21,508 bases of DNA from an uncultured Campylobacter sp. (GCF_937997535.1 NZ_CALKTT010000073.1:1-21508), one strand, 5' to 3'; positions 1 to 7,098 are shown, counted from the first letter of the stretch. Notes: generated by a model from the sequence alone, not told the origin. Numbers and translations are program-made.

Positions 1-147
1 CTCTATCTCTTGCGATTTTTAGTACCTCCATTACATCGTCAAATCTCCAAGCGATTCCATAAATTCCATACCCTCCCTTAAGCGTATACCGCGCTCTAGC
101 AGATCTTGCGGTACGATATTTACGTAATCTTCATCTATAAATGACAC
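1..147 (-). pseudogene. Interrupted or frameshifted small gene at the window edge
   Basis: I do not recognise this gene. A GTG start at 147 has a good ribosome binding site (AAAGGAG, 6 nt upstream) and opens a 38-codon frame that stops at 31-33. A second frame, one base back, is open from 130 to the window edge and reads like protein (for example GIAWRFDDVMEVLKIARDR). One missing base around 80-110 would join the two into a single product running off the window. It starts 24 nt after the stop of the lipoprotein gene upstream, so it is probably the last visible member of that operon. Alternatives are a genuine 38-residue protein, or an assembly error. The frame switch is my inference; I cannot tell which reading is functional. 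Confidence 0.35.
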
Positions 148-171
148 AATTCGCTCCTTTTAAGTATAAGA

Positions 172-549
172 TTATTGCCATTGCCATTTTTCTATTTCGT
201 CTTTCTTTACGAAATACCCTCTTTCGCCGCAAGGATAGTAAATTTTGCACCACTCATCGCCACAGCTTTCGATAGGGAGGATGCCGCCTACTCCATCCAA
301 AACTTTTGCGGCCATAAAATTTCCCTTTCTTATTATATATATCGAAGCCCTTACGCCATCCCTGGTTTTGAGCTGATAAAGCTTTTCTTCGCCTATAGGA
401 TAATTACCTCCGGAGCGCATTTCGCAAGTACTGGTATAGAAGTCGCCCCTTTCCCCATAAGTAATAAAATGGTTGTATATAAAATATTTCTTACAACCAC
501 CAAGTATTGCCATAGAAAGTATGGCGAATATTAATACCGAAGCTCTCAT
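172..549 (-). CDS. Small lipoprotein with SH3-like C-terminus, paralogue of the neighbour
   Basis: This 125-residue protein starts with a lipoprotein signal peptide: a charged start, a hydrophobic stretch, and the lipobox LGGC with the lipidated Cys at about residue 19. It is therefore expected to be membrane-anchored on the periplasmic side. The C-terminal half (PIESCGDEWCKIYYPCGERGYFVKKDEI) resembles bacterial SH3-like domains, with a Trp-Cys-Lys-Ile-Tyr-Tyr strand and a Gly-Tyr-Phe-Val-Lys end. The same block occurs in the gene upstream (615-1019), so the two are tandem paralogues. An AAAGGAG ribosome binding site precedes the ATG. Function is unknown; small variable lipoproteins like these are sometimes immunity proteins, but no toxin gene is visible here. 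Confidence 0.75.
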   Translation of the reverse strand: MRASVLIFAILSMAILGGCKKYFIYNHFITYGERGDFYTSTCEMRSGGNYPIGEEKLYQLKTRDGVRASIYIIRKGNFMAAKVLDGVGGILPIESCGDEWCKIYYPCGERGYFVKKDEIEKWQWQ

Positions 550-614
550 CCTGTTTCTTCTCCTTTATCGAAATTTTATTTGTGGCTCCGCCTACTTAAA
601 ATGCGCTCTATCTT

Positions 615-1019
615 TTATTTAGATCCCCAAGTCTTTTGACCGTTAGGCCAAAGTTGCTCTATCTCATCCTTCTTGACATAATACTCCGTATCGCCGCAAG
701 GATAGTAAATTTTACACCATTTATCGTTACAAGATTCTATCGGAACCATAGTCGATGTGCCATTATAATAGTGAGATAAAGTCTCTACTAGCTTATATTC
801 ATATTCACCGCTTTTTTGGCTTTTAGCTCTTGAATATATATCTAAAAAATCCTCAAGGTTCCTCGGTACGTAAAGTTTATCATGAGGTATATAGTCATGA
901 AAAATAAAACCGCAGGCAGTTCTATATCCATTCGTACTCGGAGCAAAAAAGCGATTACTTAGGCTGCACCCCGCTAGCAAAGCAACATATGCCAATGACA
1001 GCATAACAAATTTATTCAT
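615..1019 (-). CDS. Small lipoprotein with SH3-like C-terminus
   Basis: This is a 134-residue predicted lipoprotein. The hydrophobic N-terminus ends in the lipobox LAGC, with the Cys at about residue 18. Residues from about 92 onward (VPIESCNDKWCKIYYPCG, then YYVKKDEIEQLW) align closely with the C-terminus of the next gene (172-549), giving a shared SH3-like block with three conserved Cys. The middle parts differ, so the duplication is not recent or has diverged quickly. Its ATG overlaps the stop of a 35-codon ORF upstream (ATGA), and a GAGAGGA ribosome binding site lies inside that ORF, so translation may be coupled. Function is unknown. Confidence 0.75.
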   Translation of the reverse strand: MNKFVMLSLAYVALLAGCSLSNRFFAPSTNGYRTACGFIFHDYIPHDKLYVPRNLEDFLDIYSRAKSQKSGEYEYKLVETLSHYYNGTSTMVPIESCNDKWCKIYYPCGDTEYYVKKDEIEQLWPNGQKTWGSK

Positions 1020-1123
1020 TTCTTTTTCCTCTCTTCTATAATATTTTGTATCGCGTCTTGTACTTCTTGATGCTTTTGACGCTCCCGCCGGCGAATTTTA
1101 GCAAAATATACGCCTTTGTTCAT
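1016..1123 (-). CDS. 35-residue basic, helical small protein (possible)
   Basis: This short ORF reads MNKGVYFAKIRRRERQKHQE and continues with a charged helix ending in IIEERKKK. It is too short for most gene finders. Support comes from its stop overlapping the start of the downstream lipoprotein gene in the ATGA arrangement, from an AGGGG ribosome binding site about 8 nt upstream, and from a TATAAT box about 60 nt upstream (1181-1186). It may be a real first gene of the operon, a leader that couples translation, or the remnant of a longer gene, since the frame stays open upstream without a start codon. No function can be assigned. Confidence 0.4.
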   Translation of the reverse strand: MNKGVYFAKIRRRERQKHQEVQDAIQNIIEERKKK

Positions 1124-1180
1124 ATGAGAAACCCCTAATGCGAAAAAGCCCCTAATAAGACTCCTAATATTTCGGAAAAG

Positions 1181-1186
1181 ATTATA
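1181..1186 (-). promoter_or_regulatory. -10 box of the small lipoprotein operon
   Basis: On the minus strand this reads TATAAT, preceded by the T-rich stretch typical of epsilonproteobacterial sigma-70 promoters. It lies about 60 nt upstream of the 35-codon ORF and about 160 nt upstream of the first lipoprotein gene. Between it and the ORF, the minus strand carries three copies of ATTAGGGG or ATTAGGAG (plus-strand 1132-1139, 1149-1156 and 1161-1168). Confidence 0.5.
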
Positions 1187-1295
1187 TCTAAAATAAAAAT
1201 GAAAGAGGCTGGAACGACTAAAATTTAAGATAGGTGCCTGCGCGCAAAAACCAAATGCAACTAAAAGAAGTGATTAAAATTTAAAAATAGATAAT

Positions 1296-1657
1296 TGGTG
1301 GAGGTGTGCGGGATTGAACCGCAGTCCGAAAACAAACGACCAAAGCCTCTACATGTTTAGCAAAAGTGAAGTTCTCGCGCAGGCTCGCTCACTTTCCAAA
1401 ACGATCCGCCGGCGCAAAGACTAGGATTTCACCCTACGGCTCGTCACGCCGCAGAGCTACGCTATCGCAGATTACCCGCCGCCGCGCTTAGATAGTATCG
1501 GCGCGGAGCAGGGCTCGACTGGACTTACGCAGCTTTAGCGTAAGCAGGAGCAAATTTAACGTTGTTTGCGTTTAAATTTAGTTTGGATTTTATACGCTGT
1601 ATCCAAAGCGACATGCAGCCTTGACCCATCCGTTCCCGTCGAAGCCAAGTCACCCCC
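1296..1657 (-). ncRNA. ssrA: tmRNA (SsrA)
   Basis: tmRNA rescues stalled ribosomes and tags the unfinished protein for proteolysis. The 5' end (GGGGGTGACTTGGCTTCGAC) and the 3' end (a T-arm-like GGTTCAATCCC followed by GCACACCTCCACCA) pair in a seven-base tRNA-like acceptor stem with one G-U pair and discriminator A, which fixes both ends. The tag frame at 1525-1569 on the minus strand reads ANNVKFAPAYAKAA followed by TAA, the tag I recall for Campylobacter. The CCA end is encoded. Length is 362 nt, normal for a one-piece bacterial tmRNA. Confidence 0.97.
1525..1569 (-). other. tmRNA tag-peptide reading frame
   Basis: This frame encodes ANNVKFAPAYAKAA and a TAA stop within the tmRNA. It ends in Ala-Ala, as expected for a degradation tag recognised by ClpXP-type proteases. 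Confidence 0.95.
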
Positions 1658-1673
1658 GAAAGAATGCGCGCGC

Positions 1674-1702
1674 ATTTTACTTCAAAATTTTATAAATGTC
1701 AA
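1674..1702 (-). promoter_or_regulatory. ssrA promoter
   Basis: On the minus strand there is a perfect -35 box (TTGACA, 1697-1702), a 17-nt spacer and a -10 box TAAAAT (1674-1679), about 17 nt before the mature tmRNA 5' end. A consensus -35 is unusual for epsilonproteobacteria, whose promoters normally lack one, and fits strong constitutive expression of tmRNA with a short trimmed leader. Confidence 0.75.
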
Positions 1703-1712
1703 ATTCGGCTTA

Positions 1713-1721
1713 TGCTAGAAT
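1713..1721 (+). promoter_or_regulatory. Extended -10 promoter of panB
   Basis: TGCTAGAAT is an extended -10 element (TG, one base, TAGAAT), 34 nt upstream of the panB ATG. It lies just behind the divergent ssrA promoter, so the two transcripts start within about 60 bp of each other. Confidence 0.5.
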
Positions 1722-1755
1722 TGCGTTTAAATTTTAACTAAATCAAGGATCCAAA

Positions 1756-2553
1756 ATGTCAAAAATCACGCTTTCTAAATTATACGAGATGAAAAAATCC
1801 GGCGAAAAGATCGTGATGATCACTGCCTACGACGCGCTTTTTGCTAAAATTTTCGACGACGAGGTTGATATGGTACTCGTAGGCGACAGCCTAAATATGA
1901 GCTTCGGCGGGCACTCCGAGACCCTGGGCGCAAGCGTAGAGCAGATGACCTATCACGCATGTGCCGTAAGACGGGGGCTAAAGCGAGCGTATATGGTCGT
2001 GGATATGCCGTTTTGCTCGTGCGCGACGCCCGAGCTCGCGCTACAAAACTGCGCCAAAGTCTATGAGAACACCGGCTGCGACGCCGTCAAAATCGAAGGA
2101 GGTGCGCATATGGCAGATACCGTGGCGCTGCTTAATCGAAACGGAATCGCCGTGATGAGTCACATCGGGCTAAAGCCGCAGTTTTCGCGCTTTACGGGCG
2201 GCTACAAGGTAAGCGGGCGCGGCGAAGAGGGCGCGCGCGAGGTCTTAAACGACGCTAGAGCGCTTGTCGAGGCGGGCGCAGTGCTGCTGCTGGTGGAGGG
2301 CACGATCTCCGCGGTCGCAAATCAAGTGGCGCTCGGTACCGACGTGCCCGTCATCGGCATCGGCGCGGGCGCCGGCGTGGACGGACAGGTGCTTGTGTGG
2401 AGCGATATGTGCGGATTTTTCACGGAGTTTCGGCCGAAATTCGTCAAGCGTTATTTAGGCGGCGCCGAGCTGGTAAAAGGCGCGGTGCGCGAATACGCGC
2501 GCGAAGTCAAAGAGGGGAGCTTTCCGAGTGAGGAGTTTGAATACAAGCAGTAG
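1756..2553 (+). CDS. panB: 3-methyl-2-oxobutanoate hydroxymethyltransferase (ketopantoate hydroxymethyltransferase)
   Basis: PanB transfers a hydroxymethyl group from 5,10-methylene-tetrahydrofolate to 2-oxoisovalerate to make ketopantoate, the first committed step of pantothenate and coenzyme A synthesis, in the cytoplasm. The 265-residue length is normal. Family landmarks are all present: MITAYD near residue 21, GDS with metal-ligand Asp44, VVDMPF with Asp83, VKIEGG with Glu114, SHIGLKPQ around 135-142, the general base Glu181 in VEG, and GIGAG around 201-205. The start has an AAGGA ribosome binding site at 1745-1749. It is transcribed away from ssrA from a shared short spacer. No panC or panD is visible nearby, so the pathway genes are not clustered on this side. 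Confidence 0.97.
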   Translation: MSKITLSKLYEMKKSGEKIVMITAYDALFAKIFDDEVDMVLVGDSLNMSFGGHSETLGASVEQMTYHACAVRRGLKRAYMVVDMPFCSCATPELALQNCAKVYENTGCDAVKIEGGAHMADTVALLNRNGIAVMSHIGLKPQFSRFTGGYKVSGRGEEGAREVLNDARALVEAGAVLLLVEGTISAVANQVALGTDVPVIGIGAGAGVDGQVLVWSDMCGFFTEFRPKFVKRYLGGAELVKGAVREYAREVKEGSFPSEEFEYKQ

Positions 2554-2979
2554 CGAGATTTGGGCTAAATTTTAAAATTTACGCGCCGAAATTCCAGCGA
2601 TAAAGCCCCGCTTGCCTTAAAACAATGCTTCGTTTTCGCGCGTCGCAAACTACGTAAACAGCTCGCCAGCTCGCGCCGCTTAAAATTTATTCGGCGCGAA
2701 CGATTGCGAGCGCTTTACCTAGTGCGAGAGATCGCAGGCGCTTTGGGCGAATACTCTGCGCGGTATTTTATACGGGGGCGCCGTGCGAGAGTTTGCGTGC
2801 TTCTGCATGCGAGCGCTATTTCTTTCGCCGATTGCAACGCACGAACGCTTTTCATGAACGCTTTCGCGCCCGCAGCTCTAAAATACGCTGCAAACGATAA
2901 ATTTTACGCACGCAGCCGTAGAATTCTGGCATAAGTCAGCCGCCAGACCTAAACGGCTTATAAAATTTAAGGAGAAAAT
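2554..2979 (+). other. Spacer between panB and the membrane-anchored protein
   Basis: I see no convincing gene in these 426 nt. A 76-codon TTG-start frame (2704-2934) has no ribosome binding site and an Arg/Ala-rich product typical of GC-skewed noncoding DNA. The word GCCGTAGAATTCT at 2915-2927 recurs inside napL (10614-10626). TATAAA near 2960 could be the -10 box of the next gene. Confidence 0.5.
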
Positions 2980-3654
2980 TTGGCTAAAGCTTTAAAAACC
3001 TTCATAGCCGTAGTTCTGGGCTTGCTCTTTTGCGTAAAGGTACTGCCGATTTTGGCGGTATTTTTTGCGTTTAATTCTTTCTTTGATAAAGATGATATGG
3101 AGCTGGATAAAGCCCCGTTAATGCAAAATTACGAGCAAAATCGTGATAAATTTCTAGACCTGTTAGCTTTTGCAGGTCGCAACTTCCCTAAAAATTTGCG
3201 CGTTACGATCCAGAGCACTTATGGCGATGAGTATATTTGGATCGATTTGGACGGCAACGAGACAAAATTTTATTCAAATTCCATTTTCAGGAATAATGCG
3301 CCGGGTATCGGCGAGGGGTTAAAGCTCATCGGCTGGGACAAAAAGACGTTTGCAGAGCTAAAATCAAAGCTCGCGGCGATAAACGCTAGAACCATCGTGC
3401 TAAATAGAAGCGGCGATAGCGGGGTGCCTTGGGCGGAGATCACCTACCGATACGTGGAGCACTTCACCGATAGCTATCAGTTTTATGCCCCTGATAGCCC
3501 GAAGCTTGCCAAGCTGCACGCCAAGGGCTGCTCGAAAAAATTTGAAAGCGACGGCGTAGTATTTTTATTCGAAAGCACAACGTCCGGCTCATATAGAGCG
3601 TTCTGTAGCAGCGATAATAATAAGAGCGTTTTGATCGAAGAGCACGTTTTGTAG
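2980..3654 (+). CDS. Membrane-anchored protein of unknown function
   Basis: I do not recognise this 224-residue protein. It starts with TTG behind a clean ribosome binding site (AAGGAG at 2969-2974, 5 nt away). Residues 6-33 form one hydrophobic segment (AVVLGLLFCVKVLPILAVFFAF), so it is probably anchored in the inner membrane with the rest in the periplasm. The soluble part begins with a charged stretch and contains beta-rich text (RVTIQSTYGDEYIWIDLDGN near 75-94) and two late Cys residues. It stands alone between two long spacers, giving no operon clue. A DUF-type conserved Campylobacter protein is the most likely identity. Confidence 0.75.
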   Translation: MAKALKTFIAVVLGLLFCVKVLPILAVFFAFNSFFDKDDMELDKAPLMQNYEQNRDKFLDLLAFAGRNFPKNLRVTIQSTYGDEYIWIDLDGNETKFYSNSIFRNNAPGIGEGLKLIGWDKKTFAELKSKLAAINARTIVLNRSGDSGVPWAEITYRYVEHFTDSYQFYAPDSPKLAKLHAKGCSKKFESDGVVFLFESTTSGSYRAFCSSDNNKSVLIEEHVL

Positions 3655-4469
3655 AACTAGGCTCGCGCAGGAAAAATTTAGCGTCTTAATTTGGGGCGCG
3701 ATCGATAAGGCGGCGCGAGATTGCACGGCTAAATTTAATCGCACGAGCTGTGTTGAGCTTAGCGGTAAATTTTACAATCCGTGCTAAATTCTAAGTCGTC
3801 TTGAAAAACGAAATGTCGCGCGAAATTTTACCTAGCCGCGCAAGGCAGAATTCTGCATAAAATTCTACGCAGAATTTCTTGCGAAATTTTGACCGATTAC
3901 GCGAGATAAAATTCTAGACGGCTGCGTGCCGCAAAGCTTGAAGCGTAGAATTTAAAGCCTCGCTGCCGCAAAAGCGAAATTCTTTTTAAAATTCTACGAG
4001 GTAAAATTTCGTCGCAAAATTTCGCTGCAAAATTCCAGACGCTGAATTTAATATCGCAAAATTCCAAGCGTCAAATTTCGCGTCGTAAAACCATGCGAGT
4101 ATTTTCAAACGGCTAAATTTTGCCGCTAAATTCTATGCGCTCAAATTTCGCACCGCCGCTCGCGAACGCCTAAAACCTTAAATTCTACATACTAAATTCC
4201 GCGCCGTAAAATTTAGCGCAGTTAGCGACCCACGCGCTGTTTGGGAGCCGCTACGACAAAATTTCACACTTAAGGCATAGCGGGCGTAGCGGCATGAGTA
4301 TAGTCTTAAAACGTCGCGCTAAAATTCCGCAGTCTTTCGCGACGGGTGCTCTGCTTTTTAACCCCAGCCCTAAGCGCGTACCGTAAAATTCCGCGCCGCG
4401 AATTTTATTTCCGCTCGCAAAGATCCGTCCCTTTAAAATTGTCAAAATTTAGCCATTTTTCGCTACACT
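3655..4469 (+). repeat. AATT-saturated spacer
   Basis: This gene-free stretch of about 800 nt contains roughly 33 AATT tetranucleotides by hand count, mostly as AAATTT, AAATTC or GAATTC. They are spaced about 15 to 40 nt apart and separated by GC-rich bits such as GTCGC or CGCGCC. It includes the 12-bp palindrome GCAGAATTCTGC (3845-3856), which recurs inside napL (10629-10640). A 64-codon minus-strand frame (4251-4445) has no ribosome binding site and looks like a by-product. The stretch reads like expanded or decayed short repeats rather than coding DNA. Confidence 0.55.
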
Positions 4470-4478
4470 TGCTAAAAT
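4470..4478 (+). promoter_or_regulatory. Extended -10 promoter of ruvB
   Basis: TGCTAAAAT is an extended -10 element (TG, one base, TAAAAT), 24 nt upstream of the ruvB ATG, preceded by T-rich sequence. Confidence 0.5.
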
Positions 4479-4502
4479 TTTAAAAACGATTAAAGAGAGA
4501 TT

Positions 4503-5519
4503 ATGGACAGAATTGTAGAGATCGAAAAGATGCAGCTCGATGAGAGCGTGGAGAACTCGCTGCGCCCGTCGAGCTTCGAGGATTACGTGGGGCAGGAGAA
4601 GATCAAATCGAACCTCGCTATCGCGATCGCCGCGGCGAAAAAGCGCGCCGACGTGCTAGATCACGTGCTTTTTTACGGGCCGCCGGGGCTCGGCAAAACC
4701 ACGCTAGCGCACATCATCGCCGCTCAGATGGGCGCCGCCATTAAGGTCACCGCCGCGCCGATGATCGAAAAGGCGGGCGATCTGGCGGCGATTTTAACGA
4801 ACCTGCAAAGCGGCGACGTGCTTTTCATAGACGAGATACACCGTCTAAGCCCGGCGATCGAGGAGGTGCTGTATTCGGCGATGGAGGACTTCCGCCTCGA
4901 CATTATCATCGGCTCGGGTCCCGCCGCGCAGACTATCAAGATCGACATTCCGCACTTCACGCTCATCGGCGCCACGACGCGCGCGGGCATGATCTCGGCG
5001 CCGCTGCGGGATCGCTTCGGCATGCAGTTTCGCTTGCAGTTTTACACGCACGCCGAACTTGCGCGGATAGTGCAGATCGCTTCGGTCAAACTCGGAAAAG
5101 AAAGCGCGGCAGATGCCAGCGCCGAGATCGCGCGCCGCTCTCGCGGTACTCCGCGTATTGCGCTGAGGCTACTGCGCCGCATACGCGATTTTGCCGAGGT
5201 GCGCGACGAGGGCGCTATCTCGCACGATCGCGCGCGCGAAGGGCTTGAGGCGCTGGGCGTGGACGAGCAGGGCTTTGATGAGATGGATATAAAATATTTG
5301 GAAATTTTATTTGACGCTAAGCGCCGTGCCTTGGGGCTTAGCACGATCGCGGCGGCGCTTAGCGAGGATGAGGGCACGATCGAGGACGTCATCGAGCCCT
5401 ATCTGCTCGCTAACGGCTACATCGAAAAGACCGCCAAAGGCCGCATCGCAACCGATAAGGCGCGCGAGACGTTCGGTCGCGTGCTAAAGACCGCGGAGAG
5501 AAATCTGTTTGAGGAGTAG
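4503..5519 (+). CDS. ruvB: Holliday junction branch migration ATPase RuvB
   Basis: RuvB is the hexameric AAA+ motor that, with RuvA, drives branch migration of Holliday junctions in recombinational repair. The 338-residue length is standard. The RPSSFEDYVGQ opening is at residues 21-31, Walker A GPPGLGKT at 59-66, Walker B DEIH at 110-113, sensor 1 GATTR at 156-160, and the LRDRFG arginine-finger region at about 168-173. The C-terminal winged-helix domain (about 255-335) contains GLSTIAAALSEDEGTIEDVIEPYL and a GR-A-T-K-A end. An AGAGAGA ribosome binding site lies just before the ATG. In C. jejuni, ruvB is followed by an AI-2E-family gene, as I recall; here the corresponding gene lies about 1.6 kb downstream, with frameshifted and decayed genes in between. 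Confidence 0.98.
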   Translation: MDRIVEIEKMQLDESVENSLRPSSFEDYVGQEKIKSNLAIAIAAAKKRADVLDHVLFYGPPGLGKTTLAHIIAAQMGAAIKVTAAPMIEKAGDLAAILTNLQSGDVLFIDEIHRLSPAIEEVLYSAMEDFRLDIIIGSGPAAQTIKIDIPHFTLIGATTRAGMISAPLRDRFGMQFRLQFYTHAELARIVQIASVKLGKESAADASAEIARRSRGTPRIALRLLRRIRDFAEVRDEGAISHDRAREGLEALGVDEQGFDEMDIKYLEILFDAKRRALGLSTIAAALSEDEGTIEDVIEPYLLANGYIEKTAKGRIATDKARETFGRVLKTAERNLFEE

Positions 5520-5728
5520 GGCGGATGAAATTTTATACTTCACGGCGCTGAGCCAATAGCTACGCAGGCGGAGACCCTATCGTGGCGATTTTGCATGTTT
5601 GGTCTTTGAATTTTGCTTAGTTTTAAAGTTTCTGTAGATTTAAAATTTAAAGCGGGAGATTTTGTAAATTTAGAGCAAATTTATTATCGGCTCAATAAAA
5701 TATCCAAAAGAATATGAAGGGAAATTTT

Positions 5729-6453
5729 ATGAAATTCATAACAAAATATATAAAAAGGCTCTTCTATTATTTTTACGATGTATTTTACAGACGTGTTTTT
5801 ATCAGGGGAGTTTCGCATCCGCCGGCACAGGTGGCTAGCATAGGCTGTTATGGTTTGCTTTTTGTCCTGTGCGGAACGCTTTTACTATTTATAGAACGGA
5901 TACGTCGCCCAAACAATTGAATGAGCTTGAGATAGATACCGGAATTTTAAGAAGCGTTTATTATTATTTTCGCGGAAGCGGCGGACGAATACACATAGAA
6001 CTAGAAAATGGCAAGAAAAAAGTTTATGAAATAAGCAAAAGCGATAGCGATATTTATGAAAAGCTAAAAGGGCAAAAAATCAAAATTTATGGCGAGCCAA
6101 GCCCGGATATATTAGGTAATAATGAAATTTTACAGCTTGAAGATAAAGATGGAAAAATATATAAGGAATATAATTTCGATCATAGATTGTTAAGACCATA
6201 TTTGATGACCGCACAGTTTAAATTCTTTTTAAAAGGGGTAGTTTTTCTACTTTTATTGATATTTTTTATAAATTTTTCAGATAGAAATTTGATTAAAAAA
6301 ATCCAGAAGAAGGAGCAAAAAATGAGTAACGGGTTGGGTATTATTAGGGATGCGCTTTCGCATGGTCTTGCTAATGCGGCTGCAGCGCAAGCTGGAGCGA
6401 AGTTCTGCTTTCATATGCCTATAGAGGCGGCTATTATTCTCACTCTCCATTGA
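5729..6453 (+). pseudogene. Frameshifted two-membrane-segment protein of unknown function
   Basis: Two frames describe one protein. The first starts at 5729 (M-K-F-I-T-K, behind GAAGGGA) and runs through a hydrophobic segment (GLLFVLCGTLLLFI) before stopping at 5920. The second, one base back, continues with YRTDTSPKQLNELEIDTG, then a beta-rich region (RIHIELENGKKKVYEI; KLKGQKIKIYGEPSPDIL) and a second membrane segment (FFLKGVVFLLLLIFFINF). Adding one T to the T4 run at 5880-5883 joins them. The likely fold is membrane segment, periplasmic domain, membrane segment. The tail after KKEQK (from 6322) looks like a separate small ORF fused in frame through an A6 run. It could be a true mutation, a phase-variable gene or an assembly error. 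Confidence 0.6.
6322..6453 (+). CDS. 43-residue ORF with its own ribosome binding site
   Basis: An ATG at 6322 follows a strong AGAAGGAG site by 7 nt and opens MSNGLGIIRDALSHGLANAA, ending at 6453. It is in frame with the gene before it. If the A6 run at 6317-6322 had five A, the upstream gene would stop at TGA overlapping this ATG, the usual operon arrangement. The product is unrecognised and could be the start of a longer gene that has been lost, because the DNA after it turns into convergent and decayed sequence. Confidence 0.35.
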   Translation: MSNGLGIIRDALSHGLANAAAAQAGAKFCFHMPIEAAIILTLH

Positions 6454-6492
6454 AAGTTAAAATTTAGTCTATTCTCGCATCCGTTGTGCTCA

Positions 6493-6726
6493 TTATTTTA
6501 TAAATTCGTATTCTTTTATCCTACGTGGATTGTTGTTTGCGATTATTAAGGTACATTGATTTTCTAAAAAATAGCCTGTCACCCGCTTAACTTTTGCTTC
6601 ACTCTCGTTTATCGTACCGATTTTTACTTCGCTTCTAGCAGACGCATTCGCTATACATTTTTCTTTTCCGCGTGAAGTTGCCATTGGGCTTATTGTAAGA
6701 GTTGCGACGCGAGTATATCCACACAT
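6493..6726 (-). CDS. 77-residue hypothetical protein, possibly a gene remnant
   Basis: This frame reads like real protein (for example EVKIGTINESEAKVKRVTGY near the middle and a basic end, RRIKEYEFIK) but has no ribosome binding site before its ATG. The coding-like text begins just before that ATG (ARPMCGYTRVA), so it may be the C-terminal piece of a lost gene. The RPMCGYTRVA start faintly recalls the RPLCPYP end of tannase/feruloyl-esterase proteins, but that match is too short to name it. It converges with the frameshifted gene to its left, 39 nt apart. Confidence 0.3.
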   Translation of the reverse strand: MCGYTRVATLTISPMATSRGKEKCIANASARSEVKIGTINESEAKVKRVTGYFLENQCTLIIANNNPRRIKEYEFIK

Positions 6727-6818
6727 TGGACGAGCGCAGCTTTAGGTTTTGCGGCGCAACGCGCGCGTCTAGCGCCGACATGTCGGCTCTGCCTGCCAAA
6801 GTGCTAATTTCGTCAAAT

Positions 6819-6980
6819 TTAGCCGCACGCAGCCTGCGCGTTCGTATCGCGCGCGCCGATCACTACGCGAGATAGCCCGAGCTCTGCCAAAAGCTCGGCG
6901 CAAGACGGGGTCTTGCTGCGGTGCGCGCAGGGCTCGAATGCGGCATAGGAGCACACATCTAGTTTTGACGTATGTTCGAG
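6819..6980 (-). pseudogene. ribD: Remnant of ribD (riboflavin deaminase domain)
   Basis: A 53-codon open stretch on the minus strand, with no start codon, reads AAFEPCAHRSKTPSCAELL, then LAELGLSRVVIGARDTNAQ. This matches the zinc-binding core of the diaminohydroxyphosphoribosylaminopyrimidine deaminase RibD, whose family signature is LEPC-H-GKTPPC followed by G-RVV-G--D-N. The upstream HAE half and the reductase domain are absent, and a stop follows directly. It is therefore a fragment of a lost or moved gene, not a functional enzyme. A working ribD, if there is one, must be elsewhere. Confidence 0.6.
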
Positions 6981-7070
6981 CTATGCGCTATTTTCATAAA
7001 TTAGGCACGATCCGTGTACATGTCGTATAGCGCGCTGTATGTGAAAACGCGTGAGAACGCTGCTTGTAAA

Positions 7071-7098
7071 TTCGATTAAATTTCAAAATTTAATCGAA
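7071..7098. repeat. 13-bp perfect inverted repeat
   Basis: TTCGATTAAATTT (7071-7083) and AAATTTAATCGAA (7086-7098) are exact inverted copies separated by only CA. This near-continuous 28-bp dyad lies about 17 nt upstream of the probable -10 box of the AI-2E gene. That position suits an operator. It lacks a T-run, so it is a poor terminator. Confidence 0.6.

Noticed and set aside
2704..2934. 76-codon TTG-start frame between panB and the next gene
   Set aside because: No ribosome binding site and an Arg/Ala-rich, motif-free product; looks like chance in GC-rich spacer DNA.
3845..4060. Possible CRISPR array suggested by regular AAATTY words
   Set aside because: Repeats are only 6-8 nt and irregularly spaced, with no conserved 25-40 nt repeat and no cas genes.
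4251..4445. 64-codon minus-strand frame in the AATT-rich spacer
   Set aside because: No ribosome binding site, and the product is simply the translation of the repeat words.
6769..6954. 61-codon minus-strand ATG frame over the ribD fragment
   Set aside because: The neighbouring frame gives the RibD motif; this Arg-rich reading is its shadow.
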